Shown: positions 1 through 8,842, numbered from the stretch's first letter. The stretch is 39,953 bases of DNA from Planktothrix serta PCC 8927 (GCF_900010725.2 NZ_LR734879.1:106950-146902), one strand, 5' to 3'. Notes: generated by a model from the sequence alone, not told the origin. A program made the numbers and translations.

Positions 1-98
1 GATTTCATATTATTTTTTGAATCCAGAAATAGCAGTCAGAAAATTCTGCATTGTCCGATGCAATTTGATGGATGTTTATTCTCTTTGATTATATCTTT

Positions 99-145
99 AG
101 CGATCGCTATCTCTTGTAATATAGGGAGAGCGATCGCTATTTTTT
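99..145 (+). terminator. HIP1-pair hairpin with T-run
   Basis: Two copies of AGCGATCGCT (99-108 and 129-138) can pair as the arms of a stem-loop, with a short CTC/GAG extension inside (111-113 with 126-128). A run of six T follows directly (140-145). This is the layout of a rho-independent terminator for a + strand transcript entering from the left. No gene lies in 1-171. Each HIP1 copy is also palindromic by itself, so pairing between copies is inferred. Confidence 0.4.
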
Positions 146-171
146 AACATCCTTACAACCCTTGTAGAGTT

Positions 172-615
172 TTAGGACTGCCAATGCACTTGTTCGGCGT
201 GACCCCAGAAAGCTTCTAATTTATAAAAATCTCGTTCTTCAGGTAACAAAATATGAACAATTACATCGCCATAATCCATTAACACCCAATTACCATCATT
301 TTGACCTGCAATTCTGAGGGGAAGCCGTTCTAGTTCTACTTCTATTTGATCAGAGATGGCTTGAGAAATTGCCCGGAGTTGAGCTTGAGAAAAGCCCGTT
401 ACAATTACAAAATAATCTGCTAAATAAGAAATTTCTGATACGCACAGCACCAGAATATTATCCGCTTTCCGGTCATCTGCTGCGCGGGCGGCGGCCAGTG
501 CCGTTTCCTTGCTGGTATCGGGATCAGAATCGGCAGAGATGATCGCGGGATCAGAGGCGTATTTGGTTTTGGCGTGATCAAACATTAAGCTCTTGTATTC
601 CTCGTATATTGACAT
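172..615 (-). CDS. rsfS: Ribosomal silencing factor RsfS (Iojap family)
   Basis: RsfS binds ribosomal protein L14 and blocks joining of the 30S and 50S subunits, lowering translation when nutrients run short. The core from about residue 40 is typical of the family: AAxAADDRKADNILVL, then SYLADYFVIVTG, DYGDVIVHILLPEERDFYKLE and the C-terminal FWGHAEQVHW. The first 35-40 residues are not conserved in the family. ATG at 615 is taken as the start, but the ribosome-binding-like GGGGAGG touches it directly and belongs to an IS200/IS605-like end. ATG at 585, with AAGAG four bases upstream, is an equally good start and gives 137 residues. The gene stands alone here, converging with whatever enters from the left. 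The identification is firm; the start is not. Confidence 0.9.
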   Translation of the reverse strand: MSIYEEYKSLMFDHAKTKYASDPAIISADSDPDTSKETALAAARAADDRKADNILVLCVSEISYLADYFVIVTGFSQAQLRAISQAISDQIEVELERLPLRIAGQNDGNWVLMDYGDVIVHILLPEERDFYKLEAFWGHAEQVHWQS

Positions 616-644
616 CCTCCCCACCCTAGAAGTGCAGGGATTCC
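609..644 (-). mobile_element. IS200/IS605-type (tnpB element) end, remnant
   Basis: On the minus strand this reads as a GGAATCCC block, a CTTCTAGGG core, then GGGGAGGATGTCAA. That resembles the right-end signature seen after tnpB genes of IS605/IS1341-like elements. No tnpA or tnpB gene is present, so this is a solo end or remnant. It overlaps the start codon of rsfS. A related end lies at 39,819-39,870. The call rests on motif recognition only. Confidence 0.45.
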
Positions 645-802
645 AAACATCACTGTTTAGGTTTTCTCTTGAGAGCGATTAACCCTAAAACTAATGATTA
701 TTCTAATTATCTTAATCCTTATTTTTAATTTTGGACAATTCAGCTTTTGGAAAAGCGGACTGGATGGGGGACAGTTAGCCTGAAAGGGTGATCACCTCTA
801 AA

Positions 803-2080
803 TCATCGTCTCACAGATTCGGGCTGGGATTCTAAAAGGGGTGTAGATTTTGTTACCACTTCTGCAAATAAAGTTTCATACAGGCTCAACGCTTGTTCAA
901 TGCCATAATAGTCTTCAGCGTATTTTCGACCCTGTTTCCCCAAAGCTTCTAGCTGATCTGGATTTTTGTAAAGATGTGTAATCGCTTCAGCTAAACTCTC
1001 TGGGTCTTCTGGTGGCACCACAATTCCTCCTCCACTTTTGATAATGACTTCTTTAGCCGTTCCTGTATCAGGAACAGAGGCAACAATTGCACAGCCACTC
1101 GCTAATAAAACCGGAATTTTAGAGGGTAAATTAAAGGCTGTTACCTGTCGTTTTTGCACCACTAATCCCACATTAGCAGCCGATAACATCTCCGGTAATT
1201 TTTCACGCGGTTCTAATGGAATAAATAAAATATTTTGGGTTTGATAATCCTGGCGTAAATTCTCTAACTCTTGTAATGCTTCCTGTTCCCCGGCAATCAC
1301 AAAAGAGATTTCAGGAATATACTCTAATAAGGTTGCCGCTTTTATAACCGTTTCTAACCCTTGAGTTAAAGCAATATTCCCCGAATACAGAACTATAAAT
1401 TTATCTTGCAGTTGATACTTGATCCGAAAGGGATTATTCGTCTCCGGTAAAGGTCGAATAAAATTCGTATCTACCCAATTCGGAATATAAACAATTTTAT
1501 TCTCAGGAACCCCTTGCTTTACTAACTTATCAACAAAACTCTGGGCAATAACAGAAATTCGCTCAACTTTTTTGTATGTTAACTGTTCAACGGCTTGGGC
1601 TGTTTTAATCACAATCCCATCAGGATTAACTAATTTTACCCGCAGGGCGGCTTCTGAAACAATATCCTGAATATTGAGGATGACTGGACAACGGCGAACT
1701 GTTGCATAAAAAGTAACCGGAACACTCACCAATAAAGGCGGAACCGTTGCAAAAATTAGATCAGGTCGCCACCCATTAAACGCCTGAACCATACTCGTCA
1801 TAATAAAACTACCATCGAGAAGCAGACGATCCAATAACCCCGGCTTAGGGCCACGCACCCAAATATAGCTGCGCTGAATTATCACCCCATTGCGTTCTTC
1901 CGTCAGATAAAACTTATGCTGATAGCCCTCATAAATCCGGCGTTCAGGATAGTTGGGCATTCCCGTGACAACCCGCACTTGATGCCCTCGTCTGACCAAG
2001 CCTTCGGCTAGTTCTGTCATCAGAGGAGCAATACCAATGGGTTCAGGATAGTAGTTATAGGAATAAATTAATATACGCAT
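803..2080 (-). CDS. GT4 glycosyltransferase, WcaI/WbuB-like
   Basis: A 425-residue GT-B-fold glycosyltransferase resembling WcaI/WbuB enzymes of colanic-acid and O-antigen synthesis, which add a sugar to a lipid-linked or growing polysaccharide. The N-terminal domain has MRILIYSYNYYPEPIGIAP, LVRRGHQVRVVTGMPNYP and, near residues 105-140, DLIFATVPPLL and LNIQDIVSEAA. The C-terminal nucleotide-sugar domain has VLYSGNIALTQGLETVIKAA, FVIAGEQEAL and a late PEDPESLAEAI. The ATG at 2080 opens the conserved N-terminus. No strong Shine-Dalgarno sequence is visible. No other polysaccharide gene adjoins it, so donor and acceptor are unknown. Confidence 0.85.
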   Translation of the reverse strand: MRILIYSYNYYPEPIGIAPLMTELAEGLVRRGHQVRVVTGMPNYPERRIYEGYQHKFYLTEERNGVIIQRSYIWVRGPKPGLLDRLLLDGSFIMTSMVQAFNGWRPDLIFATVPPLLVSVPVTFYATVRRCPVILNIQDIVSEAALRVKLVNPDGIVIKTAQAVEQLTYKKVERISVIAQSFVDKLVKQGVPENKIVYIPNWVDTNFIRPLPETNNPFRIKYQLQDKFIVLYSGNIALTQGLETVIKAATLLEYIPEISFVIAGEQEALQELENLRQDYQTQNILFIPLEPREKLPEMLSAANVGLVVQKRQVTAFNLPSKIPVLLASGCAIVASVPDTGTAKEVIIKSGGGIVVPPEDPESLAEAITHLYKNPDQLEALGKQGRKYAEDYYGIEQALSLYETLFAEVVTKSTPLLESQPESVRR

Positions 2081-2461
2081 ACGCTTTGGGTAGACCTAAA
2101 AACGGTTTTAGCATGATTCGTCTTTAAACTTTAGACTCCTGGGCATGATCAAGAAAATATCATCTGAGCCTTGAGAATTCTAAACTATTTTAACCTGGGA
2201 TTTTTTAACGTTAGATTTTGGCTGTTCTAGCTACTTACCTAGATTCGTACTACTTAAAACCTTCAGTCTCAGCCAGGAGGAGGGATAAAAATCACAATTA
2301 GATGTCAAGGGATGAAGGCTATCCAGTCGGCAAGACTTAAAGTTAGACTCGTTATTTTTGCGCTTGTCTCATTGCACTCCCACTCATCGTACCCATATCC
2401 GCAGCCAAAATACTAGAGTTGAACAGAAAATCCTCGCCTCTGTCGCTTATGGCCTGTTGTC
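2081..2461. other. Intergenic region, no gene seen
   Basis: This 381-bp stretch upstream of the WcaI-like gene shows no convincing gene. AGGAGGAGGG at about 2275-2284 lies too far from the next ATG (2302, a 12-codon frame) to be a normal ribosome site. A 50-codon minus-strand frame ending at 2352 overlaps the end of the DUF3352 gene and has no credible start. Confidence 0.5.
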
Positions 2462-4105
2462 CTAGCTTTTCGGCTTCAGCACCAATACCATCTCCACTTC
2501 CACCTCTGAAGCATCAGGAAACCGGGCACTGATCCCGACACCTCGAATGGAATTGAGCATTGTCATCCGGTTGGGTTGTAGGGAAATAGCCGGGGACGCT
2601 AACAGATATCCCATCGCCCAAGCGGTAATTTTTTCCATATCTAAATAGACATAACTATGATGGGAATTGGGTAAAGATTTGCTAATCTCTTGGAATCGTT
2701 GGCTTTTGTTCAGGGGTTGTTGGGGTTGCTGGGTAATCGCTTCCACCACTGGCCCCCCAAAGGCGAGAAACATTAAATTGGGATTTAACCAACCATGCCC
2801 AAATAAGGTTCCTTGTTTGGGGTCATTCCATTCAGTGACGGCAATTCCGGCTAAGGTATTTTGTTCAATATTAATCGGAGGATTACTATTGGCAATAATA
2901 GTATTAAGTTTATTTAACATTCGTTCGGCGGCGGGGCGATCGCTGGTTTCTATTAACAATACTCCCCCTAATCCCAAGGACGCTAACACTCCTTTTTCCG
3001 ATGCGATCGCACCCAAAGCAAATTCCCCATCCATCCAGCCAAAAACTTCTGTATCCGCATCTAAATCAATCGCTTGCAGTCCCAAACGAATTTGACGGGT
3101 CAGATTCTCAAAATTGGGATTGTTTTTTCCTAATGTTAAAAACTGTAACCACAGTTGATCGAGATCATGGCTATTGACAAAGGCGACGGTTTCTGTGGGA
3201 AAGCGATTTACCATTTTCCCAAATTCTGGGGAATGCTGCGATACAGCACCATCGGGACGGAACTGGGCGATGGTTTTGAAGCGAATTCCTTCCGATTCTA
3301 CCCCAACCCCCAAAATAACGGATTGAATCGGTTTAAATGGAGATAAGGATTCACCGGATAAACGGGAAGCATCGGGCCAAGTGGTACTTAAATCTTTCAT
3401 AAAACCCTCATAGTCCGCTATAAATACAGTGACTAAGGGATTAGAGAGGTTTGCATTTTTAAAGAACAGGTCGGATTTTCCTGATAAACTAACAAGGGAC
3501 GGCGATCCTCTGAAGGTATCGATCGCCCGTTTCACAGGTTCAGGACGGGCTGCAATCACTAATTGATCATTCACAACCGCGACATTGTACTGTTTTCCGC
3601 TTTTTTCGGTGTAACGGGACAGGGTAATGCCTCGATATTGACTCTGTTGAGATTTGATATCCGGTGAAGCCTTTACTTTTTGGGCAAAATGCCATGCTTT
3701 CCATTGATTTTTAATTCCCACCACCATTAACAATTGCGGATCAGAGGCGGGTTTGACTGGATCGGGAGGGAGTAACGTTACCATCACCCCGCCGATCCAA
3801 GGTTGAATATCTCGATTGAAATTAATCGCTGTGCCTGCTAAACTTTGCTTTTGAAAGGCTTGAATTCCTTGTCCGATTAACGCTTGGGTTTCTGGAGTAC
3901 CAAAATTTTGTAATTGTGATAAGGCGTGAGGCGTGGGAGATACAAAGGTTGCCATGATCGCTTCACCCGGCACAAGTTTGCCCGTTTCTAAGGCACTATA
4001 GGCTTTGTACCGTTGATGAGTTAAATACAGGACGGTGGCGATACTCCCGATACAGGCGATCGCTGCAACAGCTATGATCAGTTTTGATTTTTTCTGGATC
4101 AGCAT
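2462..4105 (-). CDS. DUF3352 domain-containing membrane-anchored protein
   Basis: A 547-residue cyanobacterial protein of unknown function, recognised as DUF3352. It begins with a charged stretch and one hydrophobic segment (LIIAVAAIACIGSIATVLYL, about residues 8-27), so it is probably anchored in a membrane with a large exported or lumenal domain. The family pattern is visible in ETGKLVPGEAIMATFVSP, then the IQPWIGG region, VVNDQLVIAARPEPVKRAID and the C-terminal YVYLDMEKI. The ATG at 4105 is chosen because GGAAA sits seven bases upstream. The TTG at 4117 would add only four residues. It is divergent from the TIGR01777 gene at 4261 across a 155-bp gap that must hold both promoters. Confidence 0.8.
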   Translation of the reverse strand: MLIQKKSKLIIAVAAIACIGSIATVLYLTHQRYKAYSALETGKLVPGEAIMATFVSPTPHALSQLQNFGTPETQALIGQGIQAFQKQSLAGTAINFNRDIQPWIGGVMVTLLPPDPVKPASDPQLLMVVGIKNQWKAWHFAQKVKASPDIKSQQSQYRGITLSRYTEKSGKQYNVAVVNDQLVIAARPEPVKRAIDTFRGSPSLVSLSGKSDLFFKNANLSNPLVTVFIADYEGFMKDLSTTWPDASRLSGESLSPFKPIQSVILGVGVESEGIRFKTIAQFRPDGAVSQHSPEFGKMVNRFPTETVAFVNSHDLDQLWLQFLTLGKNNPNFENLTRQIRLGLQAIDLDADTEVFGWMDGEFALGAIASEKGVLASLGLGGVLLIETSDRPAAERMLNKLNTIIANSNPPINIEQNTLAGIAVTEWNDPKQGTLFGHGWLNPNLMFLAFGGPVVEAITQQPQQPLNKSQRFQEISKSLPNSHHSYVYLDMEKITAWAMGYLLASPAISLQPNRMTMLNSIRGVGISARFPDASEVEVEMVLVLKPKS

Positions 4106-4260
4106 GATGATTTCCAAGCGGGGGTTTTCAGGAATGTTTCTGATCAGAAAGAAAGCGGTTATTTCTCCCTATGTTAGCTTGCTACCCGCACAGGGGAAGT
4201 ACCAAAGATTTGATAATCTAAAGACACAGGTGCGACCATTCAGCTATTAAGAGTTATTTA

Positions 4261-5187
4261 ATGAAAGTAGCAGTTACAGGAGCAACGGGATTTGTCGGAA
4301 GTCGTTTAGTAGAACGACTACAACAGGAAGGCCATTCGGTGTTAGTCCTGACCCGCAACCCAGAACAAGCTAAACGAGTGTTTCCCAGTTCTGTCTCTTC
4401 CGGGTTAGAAATTGTGGGTTATACTCCGACGAAATCGGGGGCTTGGCAACAGGCGATTTCTGGCTGTGATGGCGTGGTGAATCTCGCTGGAGCCCCCATT
4501 GCGGATGAACGCTGGACACCCCAACGCAAACAGGAAATTTTAGAAAGTCGTTCAACGGCGACTCAAAAATTAGTGGAAGCGATCGCTCAAGCTGATTCTA
4601 AACCGAGTGTTCTGGTGAGTGCTTCGGCGGTTGGATATTACGGAACCAGCGAAACGGCCCTGTTTGATGAAAATAGTCCCAATGGACGGGATTTTCTCGC
4701 CAATGTCTGTCTGGCTTGGGAAGCCGCCGCCCAACAGGTAGAGGAAGTCGGAACTCGTTTAGTGATCTTAAGATTAGGAATTGTCTTAGGAATGGGAGGA
4801 GCATTAGAAAAAATGTTAACTCCTTTTAAACTGTTTGCAGGGGGGCCGTTAGGTTCAGGACATCAATGGTTTTCTTGGATTCATCGGGAAGATTTAGTCA
4901 ATTTAATTCTATTTAGTTTAACAAATTCCCAACTAGAAGGGGTTCTGAATGCAACCGCACCCAACCCGGTAAAAATGGAGCAATTATGTCACGCTTTGGG
5001 TGAAGTTTTGCATCGTCCTTCTTGGCTTCCGGTTCCTGATTTTGCCCTGGAAATGTTATTAGGAGATGCGGCGCAGGTAATTCTCCAAGGTCAACAAGTT
5101 ATCCCTAAACGTACCCTATCTTACAACTTTAATTATCAATATCCAACGATTAAACCTGCCCTAGAAGAAATTTTATCGTCTTCATAA
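4261..5187 (+). CDS. TIGR01777-type SDR epimerase-like protein
   Basis: A 308-residue extended short-chain dehydrogenase of the TIGR01777 group, a family often mislabelled as SulA-like or cell-division inhibitor; its substrate is unknown. The NAD(P)-binding GATGFVG lies at residues 7-13, and VNLAGAPIADERWT and SASAVGYYG carry the family signature, with a tyrosine in the active-site region. FSWIHREDLV and LNATAPNPV complete the pattern. The length matches full-length members. It is followed by a hairpin and a heptamer repeat and is probably monocistronic. Confidence 0.88.
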   Translation: MKVAVTGATGFVGSRLVERLQQEGHSVLVLTRNPEQAKRVFPSSVSSGLEIVGYTPTKSGAWQQAISGCDGVVNLAGAPIADERWTPQRKQEILESRSTATQKLVEAIAQADSKPSVLVSASAVGYYGTSETALFDENSPNGRDFLANVCLAWEAAAQQVEEVGTRLVILRLGIVLGMGGALEKMLTPFKLFAGGPLGSGHQWFSWIHREDLVNLILFSLTNSQLEGVLNATAPNPVKMEQLCHALGEVLHRPSWLPVPDFALEMLLGDAAQVILQGQQVIPKRTLSYNFNYQYPTIKPALEEILSSS

Positions 5188-5222
5188 ATGGGGTAATTTT
5201 GTCAGAGATAAAGCTTCTGTAA

Positions 5223-5241
5223 GGGCGAGGAGACCTCGCCC
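5223..5241. repeat. GGGCGAGG hairpin
   Basis: GGGCGAGG, three bases, then CCTCGCCC forms an 8-bp perfect stem. It lies just after the TIGR01777 gene and before the heptamer repeat. It could stop transcription by structure alone or be a dispersed palindromic repeat; no T-run follows. Confidence 0.5.
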
Positions 5242-5249
5242 CTACATCT

Positions 5250-5273
5250 CCCTGTTCCCTGTTCCCTGTTCCC
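5250..5273. repeat. Heptamer tandem repeat (GTTCCCT)n
   Basis: About 3.3 copies of the 7-bp unit GTTCCCT. The same unit occurs on the opposite strand at 16,658-16,685 and again at 39,930-39,953. This belongs to the short tandemly repeated repetitive sequences known in filamentous cyanobacteria. Confidence 0.85.
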
Positions 5274-5314
5274 TTTCTCAACTCGGTCATTTATTTTGCA
5301 CAACTACTTATATA

Positions 5315-6730
5315 ATGAATACTCATTTTAATCAAGCTCGTTCTAGTTTAAAACAAACCTTGGCGCGTTATCACCATTTACGACGTCAACGGCGGAGTTC
5401 TCATCCTGAATTACAAGCGACATTACAAAAACAGTTAGAAGTCTTATCAACGAATTTAGAAAAGCTGGAACAGGGGTTAATTAGAATTGCGGTATTTGGG
5501 TTAGTGAGTCGGGGAAAATCGGCAGTTTTAAATGGGTTATTAGGGGAAAAAATTCTCCAAACAGGCCCCTTAAATGGCGTGACACAATGGCCCCGTTCTG
5601 TGCGTTGGAGTGTACCTTTATCTCATATTGAAGAACCCAACCGGATTGATAATATTGAAGACCTAAATCCGATTTTAGTTGAGTTAATTGATACCCCTGG
5701 ATTAGATGAAGTCGCCGGACAAGTTCGGGGGGACATGGCAAAGGAAGTAACTCGCCAAGCGGATTTAATTTTATTTGTGGTATCGGGGGATTTAACCCGA
5801 ACGGAATATGATGCCCTTTTAGAATTACAAACTGCTCATAAACCGTTAATTATTGTGTTTAATAAAATTGATTTATATACGGAAATAGAACAGGATAAAA
5901 TTTATCGAAATTTACAACAATTAGCCAAAATTCCAAACCCAGAATTAGATCAGTTTTCTTCGTCTACTGAGATAGATATTCCTCAACATTCAACCCCATT
6001 TGAAATTGTTAAAGTATCAGCCGAACCCGCACCTGTAAAACTGAGAATTGAATGGCCGGACGGTCATATAACTTATGAATGGGAGTCTCCACCGCCCCAA
6101 ATTGATGAATTAAAACACATTCTTTTAAAGTTATTAAATCGAGAAGGGCGATCGCTTTTAGCGTTAAATGCGTTAGTTCAAGCAAGAGAAGCAGAACGTA
6201 TTATTGCGCGTCAAAGTATTCAATTACAAGCGGCGGAAGCGGAAGAATTAATCTGGAAATTTACGCGCTATAAAGCCTTAGCTGTAGCGTTAAATCCGAT
6301 TGCGATTTTAGATGTTTTGGGTGCAACGATTAGCGATTTGATTTTAATTCGTTCCTTATCTCGTTTATATGGTTTACCGATGACCAGTTATGAAGCGGGG
6401 AAATTATGGAAAAAAATTCTATTGAGTTCGGGAGGATTATTATTAGCAGAAATGGGAAGCGGTTGGATATTAGGATTTGGTAAAAGTGCCGCAGGGTTAG
6501 CAACGGATCTCGCTAATTATGCGGGAATTGCGATTACTCAAGCGTCTATTTCTGCCTATTTAACCTATACGGTGGGTCAGGCGGCGCAAGTGTATTTAGA
6601 AAAGGGCTGTACTTGGGGTGAAAATGGGATTGATACGACGATTAAAGAGATTCTAAATCAAGTTAATCGAGATAGTTTTATTACGCAATTAAAGCAGGAA
6701 ATTGAAGGCAATTCTCAACCTATCATTTAG
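5315..6730 (+). CDS. Era-like GTPase with DUF697-like C-terminal domain
   Basis: A 471-residue GTP-binding protein. An N-terminal helical stretch (residues 1-55, rich in R, K, Q and L) leads into a G domain with P-loop GLVSRGKS at 62-69, G3 DTPG at 126-129 and G4 NKID at 183-186. After about residue 290 comes a coiled segment (ALVQAREAERIIARQ), then hydrophobic stretches (ALAVALNPIAILDVLGATISDLILI and GGLLLAEMGSGWILGFG) typical of DUF697/YcjF-like membrane domains of cyanobacterial GTPases. It is therefore probably a membrane-associated GTPase of unknown cellular task. Its last eight bases overlap the end of the convergent DUF4359 gene. Confidence 0.85.
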   Translation: MNTHFNQARSSLKQTLARYHHLRRQRRSSHPELQATLQKQLEVLSTNLEKLEQGLIRIAVFGLVSRGKSAVLNGLLGEKILQTGPLNGVTQWPRSVRWSVPLSHIEEPNRIDNIEDLNPILVELIDTPGLDEVAGQVRGDMAKEVTRQADLILFVVSGDLTRTEYDALLELQTAHKPLIIVFNKIDLYTEIEQDKIYRNLQQLAKIPNPELDQFSSSTEIDIPQHSTPFEIVKVSAEPAPVKLRIEWPDGHITYEWESPPPQIDELKHILLKLLNREGRSLLALNALVQAREAERIIARQSIQLQAAEAEELIWKFTRYKALAVALNPIAILDVLGATISDLILIRSLSRLYGLPMTSYEAGKLWKKILLSSGGLLLAEMGSGWILGFGKSAAGLATDLANYAGIAITQASISAYLTYTVGQAAQVYLEKGCTWGENGIDTTIKEILNQVNRDSFITQLKQEIEGNSQPII

Positions 6731-7148
6731 AGGTAGATTGAGAGGTTTTAGGGTCTTTTGTGGGAAAGGTTAGAAAATTGCCAAACCCTCCTAATGTTTG
6801 ATATTTATATCCGGCAATCTCGGTGGTATAAACACTAAATAAAACCGTATTTTGTCGAGTTGTAGATTTATCAATCGTATCTTTAATTAAGTTGCGTTGG
6901 GTGGTAACTAAGGTATTACAAGTATTGACTAATGTATTAGAAAGTCCTTTTAAAAATTCCGGGACTTGGGACTCTTGACAAATCGATTTTTTAATTTCTG
7001 CGGATAATTGATCAGAAGCATAATTGAGATATTCTTCTCGCGGAGGATTAGTAAATGCCATTGTTCCTGCTAAAATCGTGAGTATAATTGCACCTTTACC
7101 GATATAACCTGAAGACGGTTTAGATTGAATAGTGTCAAGTTTCATCAT
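6723..7148 (-). CDS. DUF4359 domain-containing protein
   Basis: A small cyanobacterial protein of unknown function recognised as DUF4359. It has one hydrophobic N-terminal segment (GAIILTILAGTMAFTNP), then the family motif NPPREEYLNYASDQL, a central CQESQ with a second Cys about 25 residues later, and a C-terminal VYTTEIAGYKYQTLGGFGNFLTF. It is likely membrane-anchored, with the conserved part outside the cytoplasm. ATG occurs twice in tandem at 7148 and 7145; the longer TTG start at 7175 is less likely. It converges on the GTPase gene with an 8-bp overlap. Confidence 0.75.
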   Translation of the reverse strand: MMKLDTIQSKPSSGYIGKGAIILTILAGTMAFTNPPREEYLNYASDQLSAEIKKSICQESQVPEFLKGLSNTLVNTCNTLVTTQRNLIKDTIDKSTTRQNTVLFSVYTTEIAGYKYQTLGGFGNFLTFPTKDPKTSQSTSK

Positions 7149-7290
7149 GTTAGTTAGAGAGTGAGTTAGAACCAATACTAGAATATCTTTATTGTATCTT
7201 TCAAGGGTTCCTGTGTCGATTCAGGATTTCCGAATTTAGAAAATGTGATCAGGCTTTTTTTCCAAAAGTGCGATCGCTATCAAAATAGAT

Positions 7291-7296
7291 TATAAT
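7291..7296 (+). promoter_or_regulatory. Putative -10 box upstream of the PIN module
   Basis: A perfect TATAAT lies 57 bases before the antitoxin start at 7353. No good -35 hexamer is seen at the usual distance; a HIP1 site sits there instead. Candidate promoter only. Confidence 0.35.
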
Positions 7297-7352
7297 AGAA
7301 TAGCCCAACTTACTCGACAGATTAATAACATAATCAATTGAGGTTATTTTAA

Positions 7353-7562
7353 ATGAGATTAACAGCAACAGATCAAGGATTATTAATACCCAAAGAAATG
7401 TTAGGAAAAAATCAAGAGTTTGAAATCATTCAAGAACAGGAAAAAATTATTATTACGGGTATCAAAAAAGAATCTTCGATTTGGGATTTAGGTTCAAACC
7501 CTGTGGAATGTGATCTAAAAGATGGCGCAGTTAATCATGATCATTATCTGTATATTCCATGA
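7353..7562 (+). CDS. Small AbrB/VapB-like antitoxin
   Basis: A 69-residue protein that directly precedes a PIN-domain toxin and overlaps it by four bases (ATGA), the usual VapB-VapC arrangement. The N-terminal strand pattern MRLTATDQGLLIPKEML and EFEIIQEQEKIIITG resembles the swapped-hairpin AbrB DNA-binding fold. The C-terminal part should wrap the toxin and is acidic (DLGSNPVECDLKDGA). TTGAGG lies upstream of the ATG. It probably represses its own operon. The function comes from context and a weak fold resemblance. Confidence 0.6.
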   Translation: MRLTATDQGLLIPKEMLGKNQEFEIIQEQEKIIITGIKKESSIWDLGSNPVECDLKDGAVNHDHYLYIP

Positions 7563-7972
7563 AAAATATCTATTTTTTAGATACCAGCTATATTTTAGCT
7601 CTGGAAATAATAAATGAAGACGCTCATAAAAAAGTATTACAAAATTGGGTGGCTTTAGCAAGCTCCAAACCTTTTTTAGTAACCACAACATACATTTTTG
7701 ATGAAGTCGTAACTTTTTTTAATAGTCGCAACTTTCATTATAAAGCAGTTGAAGTTGGTAATCGTCTCTTGGAAAGTCGTGATATAGAGTTAATAGAGAT
7801 TGATCGGACTTTCTTTAATCAGGGATGGCAATATTTTCAAAAGCATAAAGACAAATCTTATTCCCTCACTGATTGTTTATCATTTATCGTTATGGAAGAA
7901 CGAGAGATTGTTACAGCTTTAACCTTAGATCATCATTTTATTCAAGCTGGATTTCAAATTTTACCATCATAA
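7559..7972 (+). CDS. vapC: PIN-domain ribonuclease toxin (VapC-like)
   Basis: A 137-residue PIN-domain protein, expected to be a Mg2+-dependent RNA-cleaving toxin. The acidic metal-binding set is complete: D8 (FLDTS), E49 (IFDEV), D105 (SLTDC) and D124 (TLDHHF). The length is normal for VapC. It is translationally coupled to the preceding small antitoxin through an ATGA overlap. It opens the toxin-antitoxin island that runs to about 14.9 kb. Confidence 0.85.
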   Translation: MKNIYFLDTSYILALEIINEDAHKKVLQNWVALASSKPFLVTTTYIFDEVVTFFNSRNFHYKAVEVGNRLLESRDIELIEIDRTFFNQGWQYFQKHKDKSYSLTDCLSFIVMEEREIVTALTLDHHFIQAGFQILPS

Positions 7973-8063
7973 CCTAACTGCAAATAACTTTTTATTTTTA
8001 TCCCCTAAAAGTTAGATGATAGTTCATGTATGATGGTTTCTAAGATAGCCATTTTCCTAATTG

Positions 8064-8084
8064 GGTTAGAAACCAGGTTTCTTA
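8064..8084. repeat. AGAAACC/GGTTTCT palindromic repeat
   Basis: TAGAAACCAGGTTTCTTA is an inverted-repeat unit that recurs, with a CCGGG centre, at about 14,880-14,894 and 14,934-14,949. It lies in the 372-bp gene-free gap after the PIN toxin, where I see nothing else of note. Confidence 0.55.
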
Positions 8085-8344
8085 AATTTTTTTGTTGAAT
8101 GATTAACTAAAATTTGAAATAGCAGATTGTCTAAGCAGGGGAGAAACCCTAAAGCGGGTTTGCTGTTGCTGTTCTTCGGGTTCAATGTAAGTCATATAAA
8201 TGTTTTCCTGTATTGGCAAAAACCAAGTTATCAGCTACAATACTTATCAAAGCGATTAATATTCCTGATATGCCTTGGATTTAACAAACATAAAAGGCAG
8301 TCAGATCGACATGAAAAAACTCAATTAGTTGATCGAGGCAAACT

Positions 8345-8842
8345 ATGACAACGCCAGCCTTATCTCCCGCCCAAGCTAACTTAAAATTAGCTCTCTGGCA
8401 AGTCGATGCAGATTCCATGAGTAGCAGTGATTTGTTTGTTTGGTTAAATGATAGCGGTTTACCTTTAGAAGTGACAACTCGTCTGCATCAACTTGTTACC
8501 TATACAAAAAAAGCTGGTCATAAAGTAATTGCAATTGGCAAAATTATTCTGATTAAAATTATCGAATTTGTGCAAGCTAATCCAAATTTAGTTATGGGAA
8601 TGGCTGTGGGTGCGGCGGTAGGAATTTTAGGATATTCGGTTCCTTTTTTGGGCCCATTGTTAGGCCCTATTACCACTGCATTAGGGGTGACTATTGGTGC
8701 GATCTCAGGTCATCGCTTAGATCAAGGACATCGCCAATCTGACGGTATTACGGGAGTAACTCAAAGTCTGATTGAAATTGCTCAAAAATTCTTTAAGCTA
8801 TTCATTGTTAGAACAACTAAAACAACAGAAAAAAGAAATTGA
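8345..8842 (+). CDS. Hypothetical glycine-rich membrane-associated protein (5' part, probably frameshifted)
   Basis: A 165-residue reading frame of a type seen in cyanobacteria but without known function. The N-terminal half is helical (LKLALWQVDADSMSSSDLFVWLNDSGLPLEVTTRL and a KIIEF helix). Residues 82-122 form a Gly/Ala-rich hydrophobic stretch (GMAVGAAVGILGY, FLGPLLGPITTALG) like a glycine-zipper membrane segment. GAGG precedes the ATG by six bases. The last 24 codons overlap another open frame (8772-9041) that has no proper start. The frame also ends in a low-quality tail (RTTKTTEKRN). A one-base insertion near 8,780-8,830 probably split one gene in two. Confidence 0.6.
   Translation: MTTPALSPAQANLKLALWQVDADSMSSSDLFVWLNDSGLPLEVTTRLHQLVTYTKKAGHKVIAIGKIILIKIIEFVQANPNLVMGMAVGAAVGILGYSVPFLGPLLGPITTALGVTIGAISGHRLDQGHRQSDGITGVTQSLIEIAQKFFKLFIVRTTKTTEKRN

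Noticed and set aside
2352-2510. A minus-strand frame of about 50 codons after the DUF3352 gene, ending SAMRQAQK
   Set aside because: No start codon or ribosome site, and it overlaps the end of DUF3352; composition alone is not enough to call a remnant.
8127-8348. A 73-codon + strand frame before the glycine-rich protein gene
   Set aside because: TTG start, no ribosome site, no family resemblance, and the region contains palindromic repeat sequence.
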